In this document: positions 8,122 through 15,251 of the stretch, piece by piece
Numbering within the stretch: position 1 is the stretch's first letter
Layout: the number at the start of each line of letters is the position of its first letter
From: Gammaproteobacteria bacterium
GTDB lineage: Bacteria > Pseudomonadota > Gammaproteobacteria > Pseudomonadales > Azotimanducaceae
Assembly (NCBI GenBank): GCA_028818795.1
Contig: JAPPND010000029.1
Location: 1-38,832 of the forward strand
Reading direction: 5' to 3'
DNA: 38,832 bases
Program-made: the position numbers and the translations under genes
Notes under the pieces: generated by a model
What the model was told of the DNA's origin: nothing
Database searches by the model: none
The model's input: only the letters and a program-made list of their open reading frames with translations

Positions 8122-9206
8122 AGCAACGCGGCGATAACGCGGTCCACCACGCCTGCGGCATCGCCTGCCCAGCGTGTGACGACGACCAGGCGGTGTTCCG
8201 GCACGACGCACACCAGGTTGCCGCCAGCACCGATGGCAGCGAAGGCGCGTTCCGACGCGCGTGGCCATGCCTGGCGGTCGCCGTTCAGCCACCAGAGGAA
8301 ACCGTAGCGCCGATTGACGGGGCAGGGCGTCAAGGCCGCTTGGATGGACGCCTGCGACAGAATGCGTCGACCGTTCCACTCCCCGCGCGCCAACATCAGC
8401 AGGCCGTAGCGGGCGTGGTCGTACGCGCTGATCCAGAGCCCGCCGCCCCAATGCGCGCCGCCGGGAACGGACTCCAACACCGCATCACCGATTGACACCC
8501 GAGCGTTCTCGTAGGCATGCCATTGCCAGGACGCGGTGGCGCCGATCGGATCCATGATTTCGCGGCGTAGTACGTCCGCCAACGGTTCGCCCCAGACGTG
8601 CAATGCCGCAAGGCCCAGCGCGTTGACCCGGATGTCGTTGTATTCCCAGAACTCACCCGGCTGGCGCAGGTGCCTGGGTTCGCCCTTCTTTCCCGTCGGC
8701 TGGCGTACCCCGCGGTTGTGGTCCACGGTATCGGGGATGCCGAACAGGCTGCCGGACCACTCGCTGGTCTGCTGCAGAAGATGACGCCAGGTCACTTTGC
8801 CGTTCCGGGGTCCCTCGAACAGGGTACCGTCGACGTAGTCCAACACGCGGTCGTCGACGCTTTCGATCAGTCCGCGGTCGACGGCCAACGCGAAGCAGGC
8901 CCAGAGGTAGCTCTTGGTGGCGCTGAAGGTCATGTCGACACGTGCCGGGGTTCCCCACTCGGTGACCAGCAGGCCCTCCTTGAGGACAAGGCCACTCGCG
9001 GCGCCACGTGGTTTGGTCGGCCCGAGGAGGCGGTTGAACGGCGGCGGATCTTCCCGGCAAACCATGGTGCCGACGTCCACGGGCCAGTCGATCTCCGAGG
9101 TTTCGGCAAAGTTGCGCGCCCTCCCCAAGGCGGCGGGATCGAAACCGAGCGACTCCGGCGATGCCTGCCTCCAGCCGGACGATGGCGGGAAATGGAGACC
9201 GTCCAT
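8118..9206 (-). CDS. Beta-lactamase-fold serine hydrolase (class C-like esterase/peptidase)
   Basis: This 362-residue protein belongs to the serine hydrolase family that includes AmpC, EstB and DD-peptidases. The nucleophile motif is S95-A-T-K98 in MTFSATKSY. The second motif is Y189-N190-D in EFWEYNDIRVN, and GAGGN near residue 330 takes the place of the KTG triad. YGFLWWLNGD precedes it, as is common in this family. No signal peptide is evident, so it may be cytoplasmic. The start MDGLHFPPSS was chosen because the longer frame adds 55 residues of low quality. Such proteins are usually esterases or amidases of unknown substrate, and resistance to beta-lactams should not be assumed. It converges on the carboxylase gene and diverges from the Uma2 pair. 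A decayed relative lies at 18385-18606. Confidence 0.85.
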   Translation of the reverse strand: MDGLHFPPSSGWRQASPESLGFDPAALGRARNFAETSEIDWPVDVGTMVCREDPPPFNRLLGPTKPRGAASGLVLKEGLLVTEWGTPARVDMTFSATKSYLWACFALAVDRGLIESVDDRVLDYVDGTLFEGPRNGKVTWRHLLQQTSEWSGSLFGIPDTVDHNRGVRQPTGKKGEPRHLRQPGEFWEYNDIRVNALGLAALHVWGEPLADVLRREIMDPIGATASWQWHAYENARVSIGDAVLESVPGGAHWGGGLWISAYDHARYGLLMLARGEWNGRRILSQASIQAALTPCPVNRRYGFLWWLNGDRQAWPRASERAFAAIGAGGNLVCVVPEHRLVVVTRWAGDAAGVVDRVIAALL

Positions 9207-9264
9207 GACACGCAAGATAGCAGTCCGTGGCGGTCCATTGCGACGGCTACTGTACCGCGCAGTC

Positions 9265-9281
9265 GTACGAAACTGTACGAA
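9265..9281. promoter_or_regulatory. Paired GTACGAA direct repeats in a divergent intergenic region
   Basis: Two copies of GTACGAA (9265-9271 and 9275-9281) lie exactly 10 bases apart, about one helical turn, just before a short AT-rich tract (TTATTGTTTATATTGATTTT, 9283-9302) in otherwise GC-rich DNA. They sit between the divergent serine hydrolase and Uma2 genes. The AT tract includes TATATT, a fair -10 box for the Uma2 direction. This could be an operator, but two 7-base copies are weak evidence. Confidence 0.25.
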
Positions 9282-9358
9282 GTTATTGTTTATATTGATT
9301 TTTTTGTGGAGCGATGCTGCAATGTCGTCTCCCCCAAGGCCCAAAACGAGGAGGAGAC

Positions 9359-10396
9359 GTGGCGGAGGCATCGCGGGATCGAATTACCGACTGCGGATCG
9401 CCGGATCGGGGCGAGCCGTTGGTAGGGCGGCGGAGCGCCGGCGCGGATGCGTGGATACCGTACGAGGATCCCTCCCCTGACGACGAGGGCGTGGCCTTCG
9501 GGTTTCCCGGCTGCCGGCCGTTCCGCATCTCACGTGACGAAATCGCCGACTTCGAGGGTCGGTTCGAATACTGGGACGCCGACACCGAGATCGCCTGGCA
9601 AGTCTGCGAGCCAACGAGCATCTACCACGAGTTGCCGGGCCGGCGGCTCGCCCGTCTGACGGAGCGGATCGCGGCGGCGCGGGGCGCACCGATCGAGTCC
9701 TACGGCAGCGGCGACCTGCTGGTTCGCGATGCCGAGGGGAGGGAGCAGATCATCCAGCAGGCGGACGACGTGCTTTACCTGCACCCGGCCAAGGTCCGCG
9801 AACTCGGCCACGCGATAGAGGTGGCGCACGATGATCTGCCGGATGTCGTGCTGGAGGTGGATCTGACCACCGATGTCCGCTACCGCAAGATGGGCATCTA
9901 CGAGGAGTGGGGCTTCCGGGAGCTTTGGGTCGAGATCCCGGAAAACCGGGCGCCCAGCCGACCGAACCGCAAGCCGGGGATGACAATCCGCGTGCTCGGC
10001 CCGCATGGTTACGAGGAGATGCCGGAGAGCCGGGCGTTTCCGACCTGGACGGCGGACGAGATCCACACCGCGCTGAACGAGCCCACCCTCTCCGCATCGA
10101 CCGTTGCCGTGCTGCGCCGCGTCGGTCGGGCGCTCGGCGAGGAGGGCGGTACGAGTACCGACGACGATCCGTTCATGAGAGTTGAACGGGAGCAGAGCCG
10201 TCGGGAAGGCCTCGCGACGAGTCGCCTCGAAATGCTGGCCGAAACCCTCGCCGCCCGGGACATCGCGACGTCGAAACGCCTCGAAGAACACGCCGGTGTA
10301 ATCGTCGCGGTCCCGGTTCCGGTTTTGATGCGTGCGGCGCTCGCCTGTCGCGACGAGGCGGACTTCCTGCGTCGCATCGAGGCTGCGACGGGGTAG
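9359..10396 (+). CDS. Uma2-family (DUF820) nuclease-fold protein, copy A
   Basis: This 345-residue protein contains a Uma2-type PD-(D/E)XK-like domain at about residues 95-220. The typical core is LPDVVLEVDLTTDVRYRKMG, followed by YEEWGFRELWVEIPE. Uma2 proteins have a restriction-endonuclease-like fold, are often expanded in copy number, and have no settled function. A C-terminal tail of about 80 residues (a VEREQSRREG charged stretch, then VIVAVPVPVLMRAALAC) is shared with copy B. I prefer the GTG at 9359 because AGGAGGAG lies just upstream and the start aligns with the ATG of copy B (VAEASRDRI against MAEAARDRI). An in-frame ATG at 9314 would add 15 residues. It is followed after 41 bases by its paralog. 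Confidence 0.8.
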   Translation: MAEASRDRITDCGSPDRGEPLVGRRSAGADAWIPYEDPSPDDEGVAFGFPGCRPFRISRDEIADFEGRFEYWDADTEIAWQVCEPTSIYHELPGRRLARLTERIAAARGAPIESYGSGDLLVRDAEGREQIIQQADDVLYLHPAKVRELGHAIEVAHDDLPDVVLEVDLTTDVRYRKMGIYEEWGFRELWVEIPENRAPSRPNRKPGMTIRVLGPHGYEEMPESRAFPTWTADEIHTALNEPTLSASTVAVLRRVGRALGEEGGTSTDDDPFMRVEREQSRREGLATSRLEMLAETLAARDIATSKRLEEHAGVIVAVPVPVLMRAALACRDEADFLRRIEAATG

Positions 10397-10437
10397 CCCC
10401 AATTGTGCAGCGCGTGATGGGGAGTGCGGAGGAAGGT

Positions 10438-11523
10438 ATGGCAGAGGCGGCGCGGGATCGAATCGCGCCCCAACGCGGATCTGGCGAACCGGACAAGCCG
10501 TTGGCAGAGCCTCAGCCGGGGAGCGCGAGGGGTATCCCCTCGCATGGAAGGCGGTGGAGCAACCAGGCGGACGGGTGGGTGCCGGAGGCGCGGCCCGAGG
10601 AGGACGTGGGCGCCGCCTACGGGTTTCCCGGCTGCCGGCCGGTCCGCATCTCGCGCAATGAGATCACCGATTTCGAGGGCCGGTTCGAATACTGGGACGC
10701 CGACACCGAGATCGCCTGGCAGGTGTGCGAGCCGACCAGCATCTACCACGAGTTGCCGGGCCAAGAGCTCGCCCGCTTGACGGAGCGGATCGCGGCGGTG
10801 CGCGGCGAGCCGATCAAGTCCTACGGCACGGGAGATCTGCTTATCCGCGACGACCAAGGCGAGAAGCACGTGATCATGCAGCCCGACCAGATCCTCTACC
10901 TGCACCCGCACAAGGCGCGTCGATTGGGCCACGCGATCGAGGTCGGCCACGACGACCTGCCGGATGTCGTGCTGGAGGTCGATCTGACCACCGACGTCCG
11001 CTACCGCAAGTTGGGCCTCTACGAGGAATGGGGCTTCCGGGAGCTTTGGGTCGAGACGCCGGAAAACCGGGCGCCGAGCCGGCCGAACCGCAAGCCGGGG
11101 ATGACGATCCGCGTGCACGGTCCACATGGCTACGAGGAGACACCGGAGAGTTGGGCGTTTCCGAGTTGGACGGCGGACGAGATCCACGCCGCGCTGAACG
11201 AGCCCATCCTTTCCGCGTCGACCGTTGCTGTGCTGCGGCGGGTCGGACGCGCACTCGGCGAGCAGGGCGGCACGGGCACGGACGACGATCCCTTCATGAG
11301 AGTCGAGCGGGAGCAGAGCCGTCGGGAAGGCATTGAGGAAGGCGTCGAGAAGGGTCGACTCGAAATGCTCGCCGAAGTCCTCGCCGCCCGCGACATCGCG
11401 ACGTCGAAACGCCTCGAAGAACACGCCGGTGTAATCGTCGCGGTCCCGGTTCCGGTGTTGATGCGTGCAGCGTTGGCCTGTTGCGACGAAACAGACTTCC
11501 TGCGTCGCATCGCGACGGGGTAG
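10438..11523 (+). CDS. Uma2-family (DUF820) nuclease-fold protein, copy B
   Basis: This 361-residue tandem paralog of the preceding gene is nearly colinear along its whole length. The nuclease-like core is again LPDVVLEVDLTTDVRYRKLG and YEEWGFRELWVETPE. The ATG at 10438 follows GGAGGAAGG (spacing is tight). It differs from copy A in the variable N-terminal 50 residues and in an extra EEGVEKG segment before the conserved tail (REGIEEGVEKGRLEM against REGLATSRLEM). One 65-base stretch (11392-11456) is identical to 10259-10323 in copy A, which points to recent duplication or gene conversion. Function is unknown. hisH follows after 58 bases, with a possible own promoter (TAGAAT at 11549-11554). 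Confidence 0.8.
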   Translation: MAEAARDRIAPQRGSGEPDKPLAEPQPGSARGIPSHGRRWSNQADGWVPEARPEEDVGAAYGFPGCRPVRISRNEITDFEGRFEYWDADTEIAWQVCEPTSIYHELPGQELARLTERIAAVRGEPIKSYGTGDLLIRDDQGEKHVIMQPDQILYLHPHKARRLGHAIEVGHDDLPDVVLEVDLTTDVRYRKLGLYEEWGFRELWVETPENRAPSRPNRKPGMTIRVHGPHGYEETPESWAFPSWTADEIHAALNEPILSASTVAVLRRVGRALGEQGGTGTDDDPFMRVEREQSRREGIEEGVEKGRLEMLAEVLAARDIATSKRLEEHAGVIVAVPVPVLMRAALACCDETDFLRRIATG

Positions 11524-11581
11524 TCCGATCATAGCCGGAACAAGCCGGTAGAATGCGCGTTTAGGTCGGTTCCTCGACAAC

Positions 11582-12205
11582 ATGGTCGTCATCGTCGACT
11601 ACGACGCCGGAAATCTGAAGAGCGTGGAGCGGGCCTGCCGCGAGGTGGGCCTTTCGGCCGAGATATCCAGCCATCCGAACCGGATACGCACCGCCGAACG
11701 GGTCATCTTCCCTGGCGTCGGCGCTGCAGGCAGCGCGATGCGGAGCCTCGCCGCCAGTGGCGCAGGCCGGGCGTTGGTGGCCGCGTTTGAAACCGGCACG
11801 CCAATACTCGGCATTTGCCTCGGCCTGCAGATCTCCCTCGAGTACTCGGAGGAGAACGACACGGACACGCTCGGACTGCTGCCGGGCGAAGTCCGTCGGT
11901 TCCGGCTCGACGACCCTAACCTAAAGGTGCCGCACATGGGCTGGAACGCGGTGCGCGTGATCCGACCCCATCCCGTTCTCGACGGTATCCAACCGGGTGA
12001 CGAGTTCTACTTCGTGCACGCGTACCGGCCGATTCCCGGGAAACGGACGGATGTCATCGCCGAGTCCGTCTACGAGGGTCCGTTCTGTTCGGCGCTGGGC
12101 CGAGGCAACTACGTGGCGACCCAGTTCCACCCCGAGAAGAGCGGCCGGGTTGGACTGCGGCTGCTCGAGCGGTTTGCCGAATGGGACGGGCGTGTCGATG
12201 CTTAG
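11582..12205 (+). CDS. hisH: Imidazole glycerol phosphate synthase, glutaminase subunit HisH
   Basis: This 207-residue class I glutamine amidotransferase supplies ammonia to HisF in histidine biosynthesis. The catalytic triad is visible as Cys79 in GICLGLQ and His183/Glu185 in QFHPEKSG. The N-terminus [14 protein letters not shown] and the VPHMGWN motif are typical of HisH. Its last codons overlap the hisF start by 8 bases, so the two subunits are translationally coupled. A TAGAAT -10-like box lies 28 bases upstream of the ATG without a convincing -35 box. No other his gene is in the window, so the pair is detached from any larger his operon. Confidence 0.95.
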   Translation: MVVIVDYDAGNLKSVERACREVGLSAEISSHPNRIRTAERVIFPGVGAAGSAMRSLAASGAGRALVAAFETGTPILGICLGLQISLEYSEENDTDTLGLLPGEVRRFRLDDPNLKVPHMGWNAVRVIRPHPVLDGIQPGDEFYFVHAYRPIPGKRTDVIAESVYEGPFCSALGRGNYVATQFHPEKSGRVGLRLLERFAEWDGRVDA

Positions 12206-12977
12206 CAAGCGTCTCATCGCCTGCCTGGACGTGCGCGACGGCCACTTGGCGAAGAGCGTCAAGTTCGTCGACACCAAGAACATCGGCGACCCCGTGGCCA
12301 AGGCGCGCGAGTACTATCTTGACGGCCTGGACGAACTGGTGTTCTACGACATCAACGCCTCCAGCGAAGGGCGGCGGATCATCCTCGACGTGGTCGAGGC
12401 GGTGGCCGAGCAGGTGTTCATCCCGTTGTCCGTGGGTGGCGGCGTGGCGTCGGTGGCGGACGCGACCGACCTTCGCCTGGCTGGCGCGGAGAAGATCAAC
12501 GTCAACTCCGCGGCGGTTCGGCGACCGGCGCTCATCGGCGAGTGTGCCGAAGCCATCGGCGACCAGAACGTGGTGCTGTCGATGGACATCCGCCGGGTCG
12601 AGCCGTCCGCCGACATGCCGTCGGGCTACGAGATCGTCATCAACGGGGGGCGCAAGCCGATGGGCATCGATGCCCTTTCGTGGGCCAAGGAGGGTGAACG
12701 CCTCGGTGCGGGCGAACTGGTGGTCAACTCCATCGACGCGGACGGCACGCGAGAAGGATATGAACTGAACCTGACACGCATGCTCTCGGAAGCGGTGCGG
12801 ATTCCCGTCATCGCCTCCGGGGGCGCCGGCGAGCCCGATCACCTCTACGATGTGCTCGCCGACGGCAAAGCGGATGCCGCGCTGGTGGCGTCCATGGTCC
12901 ACTACGGCGACTACACGGTCTCCGGGCTGAAGCGCCACTTGCACGGGCGTGGCGTCAAGATGCGCATGTCCTGGTGA
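12198..12977 (+). CDS. hisF: Imidazole glycerol phosphate synthase, cyclase subunit HisF
   Basis: This 259-residue TIM-barrel subunit makes imidazole glycerol phosphate and AICAR from PRFAR and ammonia. The two catalytic aspartates are present, Asp11 in CLDV and Asp130 in LSMDIRRVE. Both phosphate-binding regions are recognisable (SVGGGVASV and [10 protein letters not shown]). The sequence is of a distinct flavour: [17 protein letters not shown] instead of the common GRVVKGVNF, and [20 protein letters not shown]. From memory this is closer to HisF of Desulfovibrio-like bacteria than to enterobacterial HisF. The ATG at 12198 was chosen because it overlaps the hisH stop and starts the conserved [11 protein letters not shown]; the open frame further upstream is hisH shadow. 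Confidence 0.93.
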   Translation: MLSKRLIACLDVRDGHLAKSVKFVDTKNIGDPVAKAREYYLDGLDELVFYDINASSEGRRIILDVVEAVAEQVFIPLSVGGGVASVADATDLRLAGAEKINVNSAAVRRPALIGECAEAIGDQNVVLSMDIRRVEPSADMPSGYEIVINGGRKPMGIDALSWAKEGERLGAGELVVNSIDADGTREGYELNLTRMLSEAVRIPVIASGGAGEPDHLYDVLADGKADAALVASMVHYGDYTVSGLKRHLHGRGVKMRMSW

Positions 12978-12981
12978 TTCC

Positions 12982-13953
12982 ATGAAGGCGATACAGATAC
13001 TGAACGGCGACCTTGTCTGGAAAGAGACCGAGGAGCCTCCGCTGGGCCCGGGCGAGGTCCGTATCGAAAACCATGCGACCGCCGTGAACCGCGCCGACTT
13101 GGCCCAACGTGCCGGGGGCTATCCGCCGCCCCCTGGCGCGAGCTCCGTGCTCGGCCTGGAATGCGCGGGCGTGGTCACAGCGGTCGGCGAAGGCGTCAGT
13201 CGCGTGGTGGCCGGCGACGAGGTATGCGCCTTGCTTGCCGGCGGCGGCTATGCCGAGACCGTAGTCGTACCCGCCGGCCAGGTTCTGAAGAAACCCGCCA
13301 AGCTCACCTTCGAGGAAGCGGCGGCGATTCCAGAAGTGTTCGCCACGGCCTACCTCAACCTCTACATGGAAGCGCGTCTGAAGAAAGGCGAGTACGCGGT
13401 GATCCATGCCGGCGCGAGCGGCGTCGGCACGGCCGCCATCCAGATGTGCGCCGCGTTCGGGAACCCGGCGTTCGTCACCGCGGGGTCGCAGGACAAGATC
13501 GACCGCTGCATCGAGTTCGGCGCGGAAGCGGGCATGAACCGGCACGAAGGCGACTTCACCGAGGCGATCCGGACGTGGACCGGCGGCCGCGGCGCGGACG
13601 TGATCCTCGATCCCGTGGGCGGAGCCTACCTCGCGGCCAACCTGGCGAGCTTGGCGACGGATGGACGGCTCGTGATCATCGGCCTCCTCGGCGGTGCGAC
13701 GGCGCAAGTGGCATTGGGAACGCTGATGGTGAAGCGTCTGCGCATCGTCGGCTCGACCCTGCGGGCACGGTCGATCGCGGCCAAGGCGACGGTTATGGAT
13801 GCCTTGAAGGAACGGGTCTGGCCGCTCTTGCACCACGGCACCATCCGACCCGTGATCGAACGCGTCTACCCGGTCGAGGAAGCGGGCGACGCCCACGATC
13901 TGATCGCGGGAAATCAGACTTTCGGCAAGGTTGTACTACGTGTGCGCGAGTGA
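12982..13953 (+). CDS. NAD(P)H:quinone oxidoreductase, zinc-free MDR family (PIG3-like)
   Basis: This 323-residue medium-chain dehydrogenase/reductase has an N-terminal GroES-like part (AVNRADLAQRAGGYPPPPGAS, then LGLECAGVVTAVG). Its Rossmann part has VIHAGASGVGTAAIQ and GADVILDPVGG. The pattern matches the quinone oxidoreductase group that includes human TP53I3/PIG3, which lacks the zinc ligands of alcohol dehydrogenases. The reaction is likely NADPH-dependent reduction of a quinone or enone; the substrate cannot be told. It begins 4 bases after hisF and so is probably in the same transcript, though a functional link to histidine synthesis is not expected. A palindromic repeat follows its stop codon by 27 bases. 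Confidence 0.88.
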   Translation: MKAIQILNGDLVWKETEEPPLGPGEVRIENHATAVNRADLAQRAGGYPPPPGASSVLGLECAGVVTAVGEGVSRVVAGDEVCALLAGGGYAETVVVPAGQVLKKPAKLTFEEAAAIPEVFATAYLNLYMEARLKKGEYAVIHAGASGVGTAAIQMCAAFGNPAFVTAGSQDKIDRCIEFGAEAGMNRHEGDFTEAIRTWTGGRGADVILDPVGGAYLAANLASLATDGRLVIIGLLGGATAQVALGTLMVKRLRIVGSTLRARSIAAKATVMDALKERVWPLLHHGTIRPVIERVYPVEEAGDAHDLIAGNQTFGKVVLRVRE

Positions 13954-13980
13954 ACTGCCCACGCGTCGGCGTTCGGCAAG

Positions 13981-14094
13981 GCGTAGGAGCGACCCTAACG
14001 CGCCCGAAGGGCGCGCGGTCGCCCGAACAATCGGTGGAACCCCCGGGGCTCGGGCGGGGGCGCGCCCTTCGGGCGCGATAGCCCCGCCCCTACG
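13981..14094. repeat. MITE-like palindromic element with 45-bp imperfect terminal inverted repeats
   Basis: The 45 bases at 13981-14025 and the reverse complement of 14050-14094 match at all but about eight positions. Both ends begin CGTAGG and contain CGCGCCCGAAGGGCGCG, itself a hairpin. A spacer of 24 bases lies between them. The right end covers the stop codon of the M14 peptidase gene. Related sequence occurs at 30191-30235 and, more loosely, at 34752-34827. It has no coding capacity. It could be a non-autonomous transposable element or a REP-type palindrome, and it could also act as a bidirectional terminator between the converging genes. Confidence 0.7.
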
Positions 14095-15247
14095 GGCCCA
14101 GCAGCTCGCGCATCATCGCTTCTGCGAACACCGGCGCGGCAGCTTCGATCCAGTCCGGGTCCGTCTCGTCGCCGGTCTCGTAGGTGATCGAAGGAATACC
14201 ATAGGTGTCGAAGAAATAGTTCTTGGCGTTGGCGGATTCCGATTTGCTCGGCCGGTGAATGAACGCGAGATCCGGCTGACGCTTGCGTACACGCTCCAAC
14301 CAGGCGGCTGAGAAGCCGTGCGCACCGTCGCCGTCTTCCGGCCGTTGCGTGTAGAAAAGGTGGGTTTCGGTTGCCCGCGTGGCGTGGAAATCGAGCATGA
14401 GGCGTAGCGCGATGCCTCGCTCGGCTAGGTTGGCGAGCAGGTCCCTGACGGTGCGCGTTTCGGGTTGCCGGAAGGGGCCCCAATCCCGGTTCAGGTCGGT
14501 CTTGCCGGCGTTGTGCCGCCAGTGACCGTTTGCGACGCCATCGGGATTGAGCAGGGGCACCGTGACCACCGTGAAGGTCTCGCGGAACGAGCGCGCAAGT
14601 TCCGTATCCGCAAGCACCGTGTCCAGGAACGCGTTCATGGTAAGGGCGCCCGTGACCTCGGGCGGGTGCTGACGACCGATGAACAGGACCCCCTGCGCCT
14701 TGGCGCTGGTCTCCGCCACCGAGATCGGGCGCCCGTGGAGGCTGCGCCCGAGTACGCGCACGGCGATGTCGCCTCGCTGTGCCAGCGAGAGTGTCCAAGC
14801 GTCGTAGAAACGGGTCGTGAGGAGCCGCTGCGACGCGATCCAGACGGGTGCCTCAGCAAGCGGGATACGCAACGCCAGCCGCTGCTTGTCCTCGGACACC
14901 GCCACCGTCCGGTCCGGGAGGCGCTGCCAGTTGATTCCGTCCAGACTGACCTTGGGCCAGAACCGGTCGGCATCCGCGTCCGCGAACCCCATCAGCACAA
15001 CGACCTCGCCCGGGCGCTTGGGACTCGCCCGGAAAGCGTACCAGGGCATTGGCACCTCGACCTTAGAGTCCTCCGGGCGGATGGCGATGACGAAGTTGCC
15101 GTCGCGCACGTCGCAGCGGTGGAACGCGCCACCCTCGAAATGCGTGTCGAGGAGTGCGACGTCGTTCTCGCAGAACCGGTCTGCGCTGGATGCGGCGGTG
15201 GCGAGCCCGGCCGCTGCCGCTGCCGCGAGCCAGGCGCGCCAATGCAT
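14090..15247 (-). CDS. Secreted M14-family zinc carboxypeptidase
   Basis: This 385-residue protein has a signal peptide (MHWRAWLAAAAAAGLATAAS). An N-terminal beta-type domain, about residues 25-155, of the kind found in cytosolic-carboxypeptidase-like M14 proteins comes before the peptidase domain. Zinc ligands are His194 and Glu197 in GRQHPPE and His288 in LDFHAT. NRDWG near residue 253 carries the substrate-binding Asn/Arg, and Glu357 in ITYETGDE is the likely general base. It should trim C-terminal residues from peptides in the periplasm. It starts 4 bases after the stop of the TonB receptor gene, so the two are cotranscribed, and peptide import followed by trimming is a plausible joint role. 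The stop codon lies inside a palindromic repeat and the protein ends ELLGP. Confidence 0.85.
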   Translation of the reverse strand: MHWRAWLAAAAAAGLATAASSADRFCENDVALLDTHFEGGAFHRCDVRDGNFVIAIRPEDSKVEVPMPWYAFRASPKRPGEVVVLMGFADADADRFWPKVSLDGINWQRLPDRTVAVSEDKQRLALRIPLAEAPVWIASQRLLTTRFYDAWTLSLAQRGDIAVRVLGRSLHGRPISVAETSAKAQGVLFIGRQHPPEVTGALTMNAFLDTVLADTELARSFRETFTVVTVPLLNPDGVANGHWRHNAGKTDLNRDWGPFRQPETRTVRDLLANLAERGIALRLMLDFHATRATETHLFYTQRPEDGDGAHGFSAAWLERVRKRQPDLAFIHRPSKSESANAKNYFFDTYGIPSITYETGDETDPDWIEAAAPVFAEAMMRELLGP

Positions 15248-15251
15248 CCGG

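Noticed and set aside
8118-9206. The serine hydrolase as an antibiotic-resistance beta-lactamase
   Set aside because: The fold and SxxK motif are shared by esterases and peptidases; there is no signal peptide and no canonical KTG motif, so resistance cannot be claimed.
12198-12977. HisF as a WbuZ/HisF2-type LPS amidation subunit
   Set aside because: Both catalytic aspartates and the full HisF loop pattern are present, and no LPS sugar gene other than the unlinked kdsA is nearby.
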